64,000 bases of DNA, taken from NCBI GenBank assembly GCA_001487125.1, contig LN913013.1, positions 558,001 to 622,000 on the forward strand. Direction: 5' to 3'. Below, one piece after another: positions 36,895 to 44,212 of the stretch. Source of the stretch: Gabonibacter massiliensis (GTDB lineage: Bacteria; Bacteroidota; Bacteroidia; Bacteroidales; Marinifilaceae). Position numbers and translations under genes: made by a program. The notes beneath the pieces were generated by a model. The model was not told the origin of the DNA, made no database searches, and was given only the letters and a program-made list of their open reading frames with translations. The number at the start of each line of letters is the position of its first letter. The first letter of the stretch is position 1.

Positions 36895-38157
36895 CTAAAA
36901 AGATATTCCGAAACCGGTGGAAAAAGTAAAAGTATAAGGATTGTACCGGATATCCGGATCTTTACTTAAAGATTGTAAGTAATACCTGAAGCCGGGTTCT
37001 ATTTTAAAATGAATCGATTTACCAATCGGATATTCAACGCCCAAACCGACATGAGTACTCATGTTAACACGGCGAATATTATCCGTTTCTCCCATCTTTT
37101 CTTTTACACCCTCATAGCGTAAATAGGTCATGTTACGTACCAAAAAACTTGCTCCAAATCCTCCCAAGATACTGAATTTTAGTTTGTTGTTATTCAGATA
37201 ATAGCGGAGGGAAAGAGGAACTTCTATCGCGTCGAACTCCTGCTCAATGCTTCCCGTTGTTTCGCTATTGCTTCTCAATAACTGGGAATTGGAAACGAAT
37301 ACGGCCGCGTTAGACCGACTTTTTACGTTTCCAAGCGGGGTAAGTACCCGTGTTTGGTTGTTGTAGCTGCTCATCATGGCATTTGTCTGGGGAACGAAAA
37401 CCTTAGAATCGCTCGTTTTTTGGCCGATACGGGTGTATCCGATACCCGTTTCGATAGAGATCCGGCTTCCCGGCGATACGGCAAAAGTAATCCCCCCGTT
37501 CATATTGAAGATGCCGCTTAACTGATCGTCCGTGTAGCTAACAAGTCGGCTCTGTTTGTTTTCCATGTGGTAGCTACCCGAAGAGTATCCCGGAGAAACA
37601 TAACCGCCGAGGGTATACTTCAGGTTCATTTTCTTCTTTTTCACCACCGGCTGTTCATGAATTAATTTGAGATATCGGCGTTGATTTTCCAACGCTTCTT
37701 TATTTATTAAAGGGATAAAATCCTCGCGAATAGCCGTCTTTTCCAACTCGGCTACCGGGTGCGATACCGGCAACAGACCGGAATCGAAAAATTGAACCGT
37801 CATCGGATCGACCTTGACGAATTCCGGTGTTCCGGATTCTTCGATTTTTCGGCGGGCAGCCGGAGGAATGTTCGGGACTGGCGAGTGATATGCCAAGAGA
37901 TAGGGGGCCGGTGGCTTTAAAGACTGAGTTTTTACCAACGGAGGATAAGATGTCTTTTTCTTTTCTTGTTGAAGCATAAAAAGCGAGGAGAGAAGCAAGA
38001 CTATTGCTGCCGCCGCTCCACTATATATAAATAACTGCCTAAACCTGTTTTGTTTGCCACCCAGGCGAGAATTTATGCCGGTCCACACCCTTGCCGGGGG
38101 ATCGACCGTAACCTCTTCCAGGGCTGTCTTAAATAGTTTTTCTAAATTATTGTCCAT
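36895..38157 (-). CDS. Sigma-factor partner: membrane helix plus outer-membrane beta-barrel-like domain
   Basis: 420 residues. Residues 1-42 form a soluble helical start (LEKLFKTALEEVTVDPP, then VWTGINSRLGGK) of the kind that heads Bacteroidetes anti-sigma-like proteins; one membrane helix follows at about 43-63; a periplasmic linker runs to ~170; and 180-420 is a Gly/aromatic-rich beta-strand region ending in 'FTFSTGFGISF', a C-terminal aromatic as in outer membrane beta barrels. It overlaps the sigma gene by 11 bases, so the two are made together. The likely role is to hold or sense for the sigma factor; this is inference. The barrel joined to an inner-membrane helix is unusual. Confidence 0.75.
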   Translation of the reverse strand: MDNNLEKLFKTALEEVTVDPPARVWTGINSRLGGKQNRFRQLFIYSGAAAAIVLLLSSLFMLQQEKKKTSYPPLVKTQSLKPPAPYLLAYHSPVPNIPPAARRKIEESGTPEFVKVDPMTVQFFDSGLLPVSHPVAELEKTAIREDFIPLINKEALENQRRYLKLIHEQPVVKKKKMNLKYTLGGYVSPGYSSGSYHMENKQSRLVSYTDDQLSGIFNMNGGITFAVSPGSRISIETGIGYTRIGQKTSDSKVFVPQTNAMMSSYNNQTRVLTPLGNVKSRSNAAVFVSNSQLLRSNSETTGSIEQEFDAIEVPLSLRYYLNNNKLKFSILGGFGASFLVRNMTYLRYEGVKEKMGETDNIRRVNMSTHVGLGVEYPIGKSIHFKIEPGFRYYLQSLSKDPDIRYNPYTFTFSTGFGISF

Positions 38158-38680
38158 AACTTAGGTATGTATTAATTTTTTTCTTTAAAATCTCTTTTGC
38201 TCTCGCTAAATTCGATTTTGAAGTTCCGTCCGAAATGCCGAGCATGGAAGCAATCTCTTTATGAGATAACTCTTCCATTACGTACAAGTTAAATACCAAC
38301 CGGTATTTTTCCGGCAATTGACTTACAAAACCAAACAACACTTCCGAAGGAATGTTCAAACCCGCATCGACATCTTCCATTTCGATCTCGGGAATCTCTT
38401 CCACGGGTTGTACGGGATTATTTTTACGGTACTTTTCGAGAGCGATATTGATAAAAATACGTTTCATCCATCCCTCGAAAGAACCTTTGCCCGAATATTG
38501 ACCTATACACTCCAAAGTTTTAATAAAACCGTCCTGTAAGTTATCTTCCGCCTCTTCGCGCGTTTTGGAATACTGAATGCAAACTGCAAACATCTTGGAG
38601 GAGAACATGCGGTAAAGTTGTTCTCCGGCTTGTCGATTGCCTTTTTTGCATTTCTCTATTATTTTGTCCAAAGTATACAT
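38147..38680 (-). CDS. ECF-type RNA polymerase sigma-70 factor
   Basis: 177 residues. Region 2 is at about 22-90 with 'EEAEDNLQDGFIKTLECIG' and 'WMKRIFINIALEKYRK', and region 4 at 115-170 with 'LPEKYRLVFNLYVMEELSHK' and the helix-turn-helix 'EIASMLGISDGTSKSNLARA'. No region 1 or 3. It probably directs transcription of envelope-stress or maintenance genes under control of its overlapping partner. No TonB/FecR genes adjoin it, so it is not a typical FecI-type uptake system. Confidence 0.92.
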   Translation of the reverse strand: MYTLDKIIEKCKKGNRQAGEQLYRMFSSKMFAVCIQYSKTREEAEDNLQDGFIKTLECIGQYSGKGSFEGWMKRIFINIALEKYRKNNPVQPVEEIPEIEMEDVDAGLNIPSEVLFGFVSQLPEKYRLVFNLYVMEELSHKEIASMLGISDGTSKSNLARAKEILKKKINTYLSYGQ

Positions 38681-38798
38681 CGATAACTAACGCTAAGATG
38701 CTGTAATTTGCTAAAGGTTGCGTTGATTTGGCGAAAAAATAAAAAAACTTCACGATCAGAGAAAAAGCACTCCTTTTTTTTGCATCGTATTGTTTTTT

Positions 38799-38812
38799 TG
38801 CGAATATTCGCA
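38799..38812. promoter_or_regulatory. Perfect 14-bp palindrome in the sigma/lipoprotein intergenic region
   Basis: TGCGAATATTCGCA reads the same on both strands. It lies 119 bases before the sigma factor start and 60 bases before the lipoprotein start, in otherwise A/T-rich DNA, so it may be an operator. Confidence 0.35.
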
Positions 38813-38871
38813 CCATGAAACACAGAATTAGTGTGCTATTTAATTATTTTAAACAATAAAAACAACTAAAA

Positions 38872-39564
38872 ATGAGAACTATTTTAAGATTAAAGCAATT
38901 TATCTTTGTATTATTGAGTGTCACCTTATTGAACTCTTGCCTAAAGAGCGATGATCCTGATTTTGCGATTACCTACGCGAGTTGCGTAGTGCTTCAAAAA
39001 AATATAATCGACGGGGATCAGGTCGAGAAAAGATTCCTCCCTCATATCCAAATTATAGCCAACGAGGCGATGGAATCTTATACCTGTCAGGGACCCGAGG
39101 GGATTCTCAGCATGGAGTCGATGCCCGATTCATATGGCCAGGGAGCTCAAAGTAAAATATTGAACAGTCAATTTTCCACTACTTTCCCCAAAGGGAATTA
39201 CAGGGTTTCCGTAAAGAATGCTAAGCAAGAGATAGCCGGATGGTCCGTCGATATCAAAGATACCGAGAAAGTATTGGGGACGATCGAAGCAACGATATCA
39301 TATGAAAACGGAAGAGTTAAAGCCAAATGGAACAAGGTGGAAAACGCTAGTTTTTATCTTGTCGGAATCGGAACGAAAGGAGAACCGTACTCTTTGATTA
39401 ACGGTAAAAAATTTACGGACAGTCCCGAAAGCGGAGTGGATTTCGCTATTAGCGATATCAGCGCAGGTTTTACCAAAGGCGAATATCAATTGGTAGTGCG
39501 TGCCGTTCAGTCGGAGGCAGGTATCGTGTTGGATAGCGAAAGCGTTATAATTACTTTGGACTAA
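38872..39564 (+). CDS. Lipoprotein with two beta-sandwich-like halves
   Basis: 230 residues. Signal peptide with lipobox LNSC (Cys23) followed by KSDDPD, the usual Bacteroidetes surface-export-like acidic patch. Residues ~35-130 and ~140-228 each look like an Ig/FN3-type beta-sandwich, the second with 'RVKAKWNKVENASFYLVGIG', typical of fibronectin type III. No enzyme motif. Divergent from the sigma factor gene with 191 bases between, so it is a candidate target of that sigma factor. Confidence 0.75.
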   Translation: MRTILRLKQFIFVLLSVTLLNSCLKSDDPDFAITYASCVVLQKNIIDGDQVEKRFLPHIQIIANEAMESYTCQGPEGILSMESMPDSYGQGAQSKILNSQFSTTFPKGNYRVSVKNAKQEIAGWSVDIKDTEKVLGTIEATISYENGRVKAKWNKVENASFYLVGIGTKGEPYSLINGKKFTDSPESGVDFAISDISAGFTKGEYQLVVRAVQSEAGIVLDSESVIITLD

Positions 39565-39587
39565 TCATCAGCGTAGTATAATCGCTC

Positions 39588-39634
39588 GAAACAGAAAAAT
39601 GGAGTTCATAAAATGAACTCCATTTTTCTGTTTC
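39588..39634. terminator. Bidirectional terminator with 22-bp perfect stem
   Basis: Arms 39588-39609 and 39613-39634 are exact complements with a 3-base AAA loop. A-rich and T-rich ends of the stem supply the tails for both convergent genes (lipoprotein and pepP). Confidence 0.9.
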
Positions 39635-39672
39635 TATATTCGCCCCGGTCGAAGATTTTGATGTTGAGATTT

Positions 39673-41457
39673 TCAGCTCTTCAGAGGATTGGTTTTATCC
39701 CGTAACCATTTTGCCTCCTCCGCTGACAAATAGGGAGACGTCTCCCGGTACACCCGCTCGTTATAAAGATTTAGCCACTCTGTTTCGTCCTGTTCCAAAA
39801 GTTCAGGTAAAATGGCCGAAGTGTCGAAATAACAAAGCGTTATCGTTTCAAACTTATAAAATTCTCCGAATTCGTTAATCGTATCCGTCCGGCAAACGAT
39901 CAAATTTTCGTGGCGAATACCGTGAAGACCTTCCCTGTATAATCCCGGTTCGTTAGAGGTCACCATTCCCGGAAGTATCTCCTGGTCCTTTAAGTCTGGA
40001 CGAATGGATTGCGGCCCCTCGTGCACGTTTAAGAAATAACCGACACCATGTCCTGTTCCATGACCGAAGTTTCTGTGATTCATATATAAAGGCAACCTTG
40101 CAACTATATCGATATTGCACCCTCTGGAGCCTTTGGGAAATATCAATCTGCTTAAATTGATCATACCTTTAAGGACCAGGGTATAGTCCTCTTTTTCCAA
40201 ATGCGTTAATTCCCCTACGGGCATAGTGCGTGTAATGTCGGTTGTACCGTGCAGGTATTGCGCACCGGAATCAACCAAATACAAACCTTTGGCTTGAATC
40301 TCGGATTGATGTTCTTTCGTGGCGGAATAATGGGGTAACGCAGCATTCTTTCCATAAGCGGAAATACATTCGAAACTGTCGGAAACGTATTCGGAATCCG
40401 CACTCCGGAATTTTTGTAACACCGCGGCAGCTTCCAGTTCGGCAACGGAGCGGGTGGCTAATGTATTTTCGAGCCAATAGAAAAATTTTGTCAAGGCAAC
40501 GGCATCTTTGCGGCACGCCAAACGAAATCCAGCTAATTCCGTTTCGTTTTTCACTGTTTTCAGCAAAGGTATGGGAGAAACGATCTCCTTCACCTTGAAT
40601 TTCTGACAAATCCGATGATACACGGCGTAATTACAAGTAGTCGTGTCCAAAATAAAATCGGCAGGGGACTTCAATTCATCCAAGTAAAGAAAAAGATGAT
40701 GATAATCGTGTATCTCTACGCCGTCCGCACACAGTCGGCTACCGGTTTCCGGGGTGATTTTATCCTGTTTTACAAATAAATGGGCTTTCTCTTTATCGAT
40801 TAAGGCATAAGCGATGGCAACCGGATTATAAGAGATATCGTTACAACGGATATTGTAAAGCCAGGCTATTTCGTCCAAAGCAGAGAATAGAATATGGTTG
40901 CCGTTATTACTAATAATAAACTCTCTTATTTTCTTAATTTTGTTTCTGACCGTTTCTCCGGCATATCGATCGGGTAATACGGTTATGGCTCCTTGAGGAA
41001 AAGCCGGACGATCCAGCCATATCTCACCCAAAAGATCCGTTTTTTCACAAACGGCTATGTTTTTAAGGGCCAAAGTATCTTTTAAGGCGCGAACATCGTT
41101 GACAGACATACAAAAACCGTCTATGCCGACGTTCTCACCCTGTTGCAAATGTTCGCACAACCATTGGGGATAATCAACGGCTCCGGGAATACGTAGTTTA
41201 TGTAGTTCTATCTCTGTTTCGCTCAATTCCTGTTCTGCTTGAATAAAATAACGGGTATCCGTCCACAAGCCCACATGCTCCCTGGTAACAACGACCGTAC
41301 CGAAAGACCCTGTAAAACCGGAAATCCATTTCCGGTGTTGCCAGGGAGCGGGTAAATATTCACTATTATGAGGATCCGTTCCGGAAATAACGTAAGCGGC
41401 TATATTTTCCCGATCCATAATTCTTCTGAGTTCTGCTATTTTTTCCGCGATTGTCAT
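39673..41457 (-). CDS. pepP: Xaa-Pro aminopeptidase (M24B)
   Basis: Removes N-terminal residues preceding proline; cytosolic, two metal ions. 594 residues, the long three-domain form also found in eukaryotes (two creatinase-like N-terminal domains, then M24). Metal ligands: Asp in 'LVDSGAQY', Asp in 'TDITRTMPVG', His in 'GHGTGHGVGYFLNVHEGP', Glu in 'SNEPGLY' and Glu in 'HENLIVC'. Behind a complete Bacteroides promoter at 41480-41510. Confidence 0.95.
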   Translation of the reverse strand: MTIAEKIAELRRIMDRENIAAYVISGTDPHNSEYLPAPWQHRKWISGFTGSFGTVVVTREHVGLWTDTRYFIQAEQELSETEIELHKLRIPGAVDYPQWLCEHLQQGENVGIDGFCMSVNDVRALKDTLALKNIAVCEKTDLLGEIWLDRPAFPQGAITVLPDRYAGETVRNKIKKIREFIISNNGNHILFSALDEIAWLYNIRCNDISYNPVAIAYALIDKEKAHLFVKQDKITPETGSRLCADGVEIHDYHHLFLYLDELKSPADFILDTTTCNYAVYHRICQKFKVKEIVSPIPLLKTVKNETELAGFRLACRKDAVALTKFFYWLENTLATRSVAELEAAAVLQKFRSADSEYVSDSFECISAYGKNAALPHYSATKEHQSEIQAKGLYLVDSGAQYLHGTTDITRTMPVGELTHLEKEDYTLVLKGMINLSRLIFPKGSRGCNIDIVARLPLYMNHRNFGHGTGHGVGYFLNVHEGPQSIRPDLKDQEILPGMVTSNEPGLYREGLHGIRHENLIVCRTDTINEFGEFYKFETITLCYFDTSAILPELLEQDETEWLNLYNERVYRETSPYLSAEEAKWLRDKTNPLKS

Positions 41458-41479
41458 GATTAACGTGTTTAATTTTTTT

Positions 41480-41510
41480 CAAATGTAAAAGAATTTCACG
41501 AAGATAACAA
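41480..41510 (-). promoter_or_regulatory. Promoter of pepP
   Basis: TACATTTG (41480-41487 on the minus strand) with TTG (41508-41510) 20 bases upstream, 23 bases before the ATG at 41457. Confidence 0.6.
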
Positions 41511-41756
41511 GGCGTTAATTATTTACACTTGTCACAATATTTAAGTCAAAGAATAAATTCACATTTGTAAACAACACGTTGCGTTCGGACAAGGTTTCTT
41601 CCGGTAAAGAAAAGGTTTACGAATGTAAAGAGATAAGAGACAAAAAGTATTTAACACTTTGATACAATTATATTTTTACTTCTAATTATCAATGATTTAT
41701 ATAAATAAATTCATCCTTTACTTTAGATTAAAAGAGTATCTGAAGATGATTTTTAC

Positions 41757-41846
41757 ATGAAAACACGCAAAATTGAGATGTTTTTAATACTTAAACATCT
41801 AATTACCAGTAATATATTAGTGTTTATATCATGTTTTTATTTATAA
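41757..41846 (+). CDS. Possible 29-residue hydrophobic peptide
   Basis: ATG at 41757, TAA at 41844-41846. A basic start (MKTRKIEMF) is followed by a hydrophobic run ending FISCFYL. A weak -7-like TACTTTAG lies at 41719-41726. A stem-loop (41776-41800) falls inside the frame. Size and charge pattern resemble type I toxin or membrane-acting small peptides, but in A/T-rich DNA such ORFs also arise by chance. Confidence 0.25.
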   Translation: MKTRKIEMFLILKHLITSNILVFISCFYL

Positions 41847-41980
41847 TATCAATAGAGGTATCTTTATTTTAATACACTAATAAACAATGCATTATTTTAT
41901 CATAATAGAAAAAAGGAGGGGGATCATATTTAACTACTTGGTACTTAAGTAAGATACTATTTTCACTTTCGATATACCTC

Positions 41981-42010
41981 TCTTTCTATTTACATATGTA
42001 AATAGAAAGA
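41981..42010. promoter_or_regulatory. Perfect 30-bp palindrome, operator 1 of the XRE gene
   Basis: Every one of the 15 base pairs around the centre (41995/41996) is complementary; the core is TTTACATATGTAAA. It lies just upstream of the promoter of the XRE gene. Confidence 0.7.
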
Positions 42011-42025
42011 ATTACAAATGTAATT
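42010..42025. promoter_or_regulatory. Operator 2 of the XRE gene, TTACA-aa-TGTAA
   Basis: 7-bp arms (42010-42016 and 42019-42025) around a 2-base centre. Its right end overlaps the -33 TTTG (42024-42027). Confidence 0.6.
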
Positions 42026-42055
42026 TGCTTTTTCCCCTTCGAATCATTACATTTG
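42024..42055 (+). promoter_or_regulatory. Promoter of the XRE gene
   Basis: TTTG (42024-42027) and TACATTTG (42048-42055) are separated by 20 bases, an exact Bacteroides promoter. The ATG at 42087 follows 31 bases after the -7 box. Confidence 0.7.
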
Positions 42056-42060
42056 TAATG
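42045..42060. promoter_or_regulatory. Operator 3 of the XRE gene, TTACA-tt-TGTAA
   Basis: 7-bp arms (42045-42051 and 42054-42060) around a 2-base centre; it covers the -7 box completely. Centres of the three sites are 22 and 35 bp apart. Confidence 0.65.
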
Positions 42061-42086
42061 CATAATATTTACAAAATGATAATCAA

Positions 42087-42500
42087 ATGCAGGATCGGTT
42101 GAATCAATTATTTGCACAAAAAGAGCTCACTGCTACGAAATTTGCGGCGATGATCGGCGTGAGCGCTTCTACCATTTCTCATATATTAGCCGGGAGAAAC
42201 AAACCCGGTTTTGATATCATCAACAGCATAGCGGAGGTATTTCCGGATATTAGTCTTACCTGGTTAATAACAGGAAAAGGTCCCATGTATACCGGAAGTG
42301 TTCCGGAACAGCCCATGAAGAAGCCGATAGAAGAACCAATGTTGTTCAAGGAGGAGGAGATCCTTAAAACCAAGCAGGTTGAAAAAGAACTTCCAGAATG
42401 GAGCACCTCTTTCCGGGTATCGTCCGAGAAAAGCAAAAACTTAAAGCGTATTCTGCTCTTTTTCGATGACGGAAGTTTTGAAGATTACAATAAAGAATAA
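42087..42500 (+). CDS. XRE-family helix-turn-helix regulator
   Basis: 137 residues. The HTH occupies about 4-60: 'MQDRLNQLFAQKELTATKFA', then the turn 'MIGVSASTISHILAGRNKPG', and 'WLITGKGPMY', a sequence common at the end of Bacteroidetes XRE domains. The C-terminal half (70-137) is hydrophilic with no protease (S24) signature, so it is not a self-cleaving repressor; the last 30 residues could dimerise. Three palindromes on and beside its own promoter make autoregulation very likely. No neighbouring gene is an obvious other target. Confidence 0.88.
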   Translation: MQDRLNQLFAQKELTATKFAAMIGVSASTISHILAGRNKPGFDIINSIAEVFPDISLTWLITGKGPMYTGSVPEQPMKKPIEEPMLFKEEEILKTKQVEKELPEWSTSFRVSSEKSKNLKRILLFFDDGSFEDYNKE

Positions 42501-42540
42501 GAGACCGGGAGAAAATGAATTTTCTCCCGGTCTCTCTTTT
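42501..42540. terminator. Bidirectional terminator between XRE gene and pyrD
   Basis: 16-bp arms at 42501-42516 and 42519-42534, directly after the XRE stop codon, followed by TCTCTTTT. The A/T-rich inner part leaves a loop of 2-4 bases. Confidence 0.88.
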
Positions 42541-43444
42541 AAATCAAACCAATGATATCTTTAACGGATTTAAAACCGTTCTGATCCAAATATTCATTGA
42601 TACCCCGTATCACTTTTAGCGTAATAGCCGGATCTATAAAGTTGGCCGTACCGATTTGGATTGCCGATGCTCCAGCCAATAAAAATTCGATGGCATCGTT
42701 AGCAGAAGTTATTCCTCCTAAACCTACAACCGGTATTTTTACGACCTTGGCAACCTGCCATACCATTCGAAGAGCTACCGGTTTTACACAGGGGCCGCTT
42801 AACCCTCCGGTTATCGTACTCAGAACAGGTTTTCGACTTTTTGTATCAATAGCCATTCCCATTAACGTGTTGATCAGGGAGACGGAATCAGCCCCAGCCT
42901 CTTCGGCGGTAAGGGCGATCTCCTGAATATTGGTCACATTGGGAGATAATTTCACCATCAGGTGTTTTTTGTATGCCTTTCTAACTTCTTTTATCACTTC
43001 TCGGGCAGAAGCACAACTGGTTCCGAAAGCCATACCGCCTTCTTTCACGTTAGGGCAAGAAATATTAAGTTCAATGGCCGGTATATTTTCCAGTTCATTG
43101 ATTTTTTCCGCCGTCATCACGTAATCGGCCACGGTAGATCCGGAAACATTTACCAAAATATTACTTTTTATCGCTTGTATCTCCGGATAAATGTGTTCGA
43201 TAAAATAATCCACACCCTTATTTTGAAGGCCTACCGCGTTTAACATTCCGGAAGGCGTTTCGGCCATACGGGGATAGGGATTTCCTTCCCGGTGTTTTAA
43301 GGTGGTACCTTTCACGATAAAACCGCCCAATGCGCTTAAGTCGATGAAATCCTGAAACTCTATCCCGTATCCGAATGTCCCGGAAGCAGTCAAAACCGGA
43401 TTTTTCAGCTGTAACCCGTTGATATTGATACTTAAATCTGCCAT
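42539..43444 (-). CDS. pyrD: Dihydroorotate dehydrogenase B, catalytic subunit
   Basis: Oxidises dihydroorotate to orotate in pyrimidine synthesis. 301 residues, a class 1B FMN barrel: start '[19 protein letters not shown]', catalytic Cys in '[15 protein letters not shown]', FMN phosphate loops 'GLGGI' (near 236) and 'IQIGTANF' near the end. Class 1B is NAD+-linked through PyrK, whose gene overlaps the start by 13 bases. Confidence 0.96.
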   Translation of the reverse strand: MADLSININGLQLKNPVLTASGTFGYGIEFQDFIDLSALGGFIVKGTTLKHREGNPYPRMAETPSGMLNAVGLQNKGVDYFIEHIYPEIQAIKSNILVNVSGSTVADYVMTAEKINELENIPAIELNISCPNVKEGGMAFGTSCASAREVIKEVRKAYKKHLMVKLSPNVTNIQEIALTAEEAGADSVSLINTLMGMAIDTKSRKPVLSTITGGLSGPCVKPVALRMVWQVAKVVKIPVVGLGGITSANDAIEFLLAGASAIQIGTANFIDPAITLKVIRGINEYLDQNGFKSVKDIIGLI

Positions 43445-44193
43445 GTTAAATCTTTTATATTAAAAATAGGACCTTCCGTGCATACACATTTATGGCCTGT
43501 CGTCGTTTCCGTTACGCAACAGAGACAAGCGCCGATCCCGCATGCCATCGTGTTCTCGAGTGATACCTGACAATCAATATTATTCTTGTTAGCATAAGAT
43601 GCAACTGCTTTCATCATCACTTCCGGTCCGCAACAGAAGATATGGTCGAAATGCTCTTTCAATATCGAATGTTGCGTGGGGTATCCCTTTTCTCCGTAGG
43701 AACCGTCTTCAGTTGTGTAGTATACTTTTGCATATTTTTCAAACTCTTCTCGGCGTAAAATCTCTTTTCGCGTGCGGGTTCCGATCAAAAGAACGGGATC
43801 CATTCCCCCGGATCGCATGACACGCGAAAGGTGGAGCATGGGTGCCACCCCACAACCACCTCCGATTAGCAAACATTTGCCATCCTGTGGTATTTTAAAG
43901 CTGTTTCCTAAAGGAAGGATAATATTCAACTTTTCTCCCGGTTTAAGTTCTCCCAAGGTTGCCGTTCCGCATCCCACTACTTTAATATAGAGATAGAGAA
44001 GGCCTTTCTCTCCATCCACATCATGAACCGATATAGGACGTCTCAACAAGGTGGAAGGGGATTTGTCCACTCTCACGTTTACGAATTGTCCCGGTAGAAT
44101 GGGGGGTAATTCATCGGAATGAAGTACCAGCAGAACGGTATCCTGATTTAATAGCTGATTTTCTTTTACTGTAAAATCAATAATTTTCTTCAT
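43432..44193 (-). CDS. pyrK: Dihydroorotate dehydrogenase B, electron transfer subunit
   Basis: 253 residues from the ATG at 44193; a TTG at 44208 is in frame but only 5 bases from the uvrA stop and gives a non-conserved extension. FAD domain with RRPIS (FAD-binding) near 52-56, NAD domain with [10 protein letters not shown], and the [2Fe-2S] ligands Cys218, Cys223, Cys226 and Cys238 with spacing 4-2-11. Passes electrons from PyrD to NAD+. Downstream of uvrA by 19 bases in the same direction. Confidence 0.95.
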   Translation of the reverse strand: MKKIIDFTVKENQLLNQDTVLLVLHSDELPPILPGQFVNVRVDKSPSTLLRRPISVHDVDGEKGLLYLYIKVVGCGTATLGELKPGEKLNIILPLGNSFKIPQDGKCLLIGGGCGVAPMLHLSRVMRSGGMDPVLLIGTRTRKEILRREEFEKYAKVYYTTEDGSYGEKGYPTQHSILKEHFDHIFCCGPEVMMKAVASYANKNNIDCQVSLENTMACGIGACLCCVTETTTGHKCVCTEGPIFNIKDLTWQI

Positions 44194-44212
44194 ATCTGTA
44201 TGTTTCAAACGC

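Larger units (their letters stand above)
41458..42086. other. 629-bp A/T-rich gap with promoters, hairpins and an operator array
   Basis: Holds the pepP promoter at 41480-41510 (minus), a stem-loop with arms 41776-41783 and 41793-41800, an inverted repeat 41815-41823 / 41874-41882, a 29-codon ORF at 41757-41846, and the operator array 41981-42060 of the XRE gene. No longer ORF is present on either strand. It is the longest gap in the window. Confidence 0.7.

Noticed and set aside
38541-38816. 91-residue minus-strand ORF
   Set aside because: It lies mostly over the sigma factor in another frame and has no recognisable content.
39588-39634. 22-bp perfect inverted repeat as a mobile-element end
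   Set aside because: It sits exactly between two convergent stop codons with a 3-base loop and A/T tails, so a bidirectional terminator explains it.
42011-42024. Divergent minus-strand promoter within operator 2
   Set aside because: The palindrome contains TACATTTG on the minus strand, but there is no -33 element and no gene in that direction before pepP, which has its own promoter.
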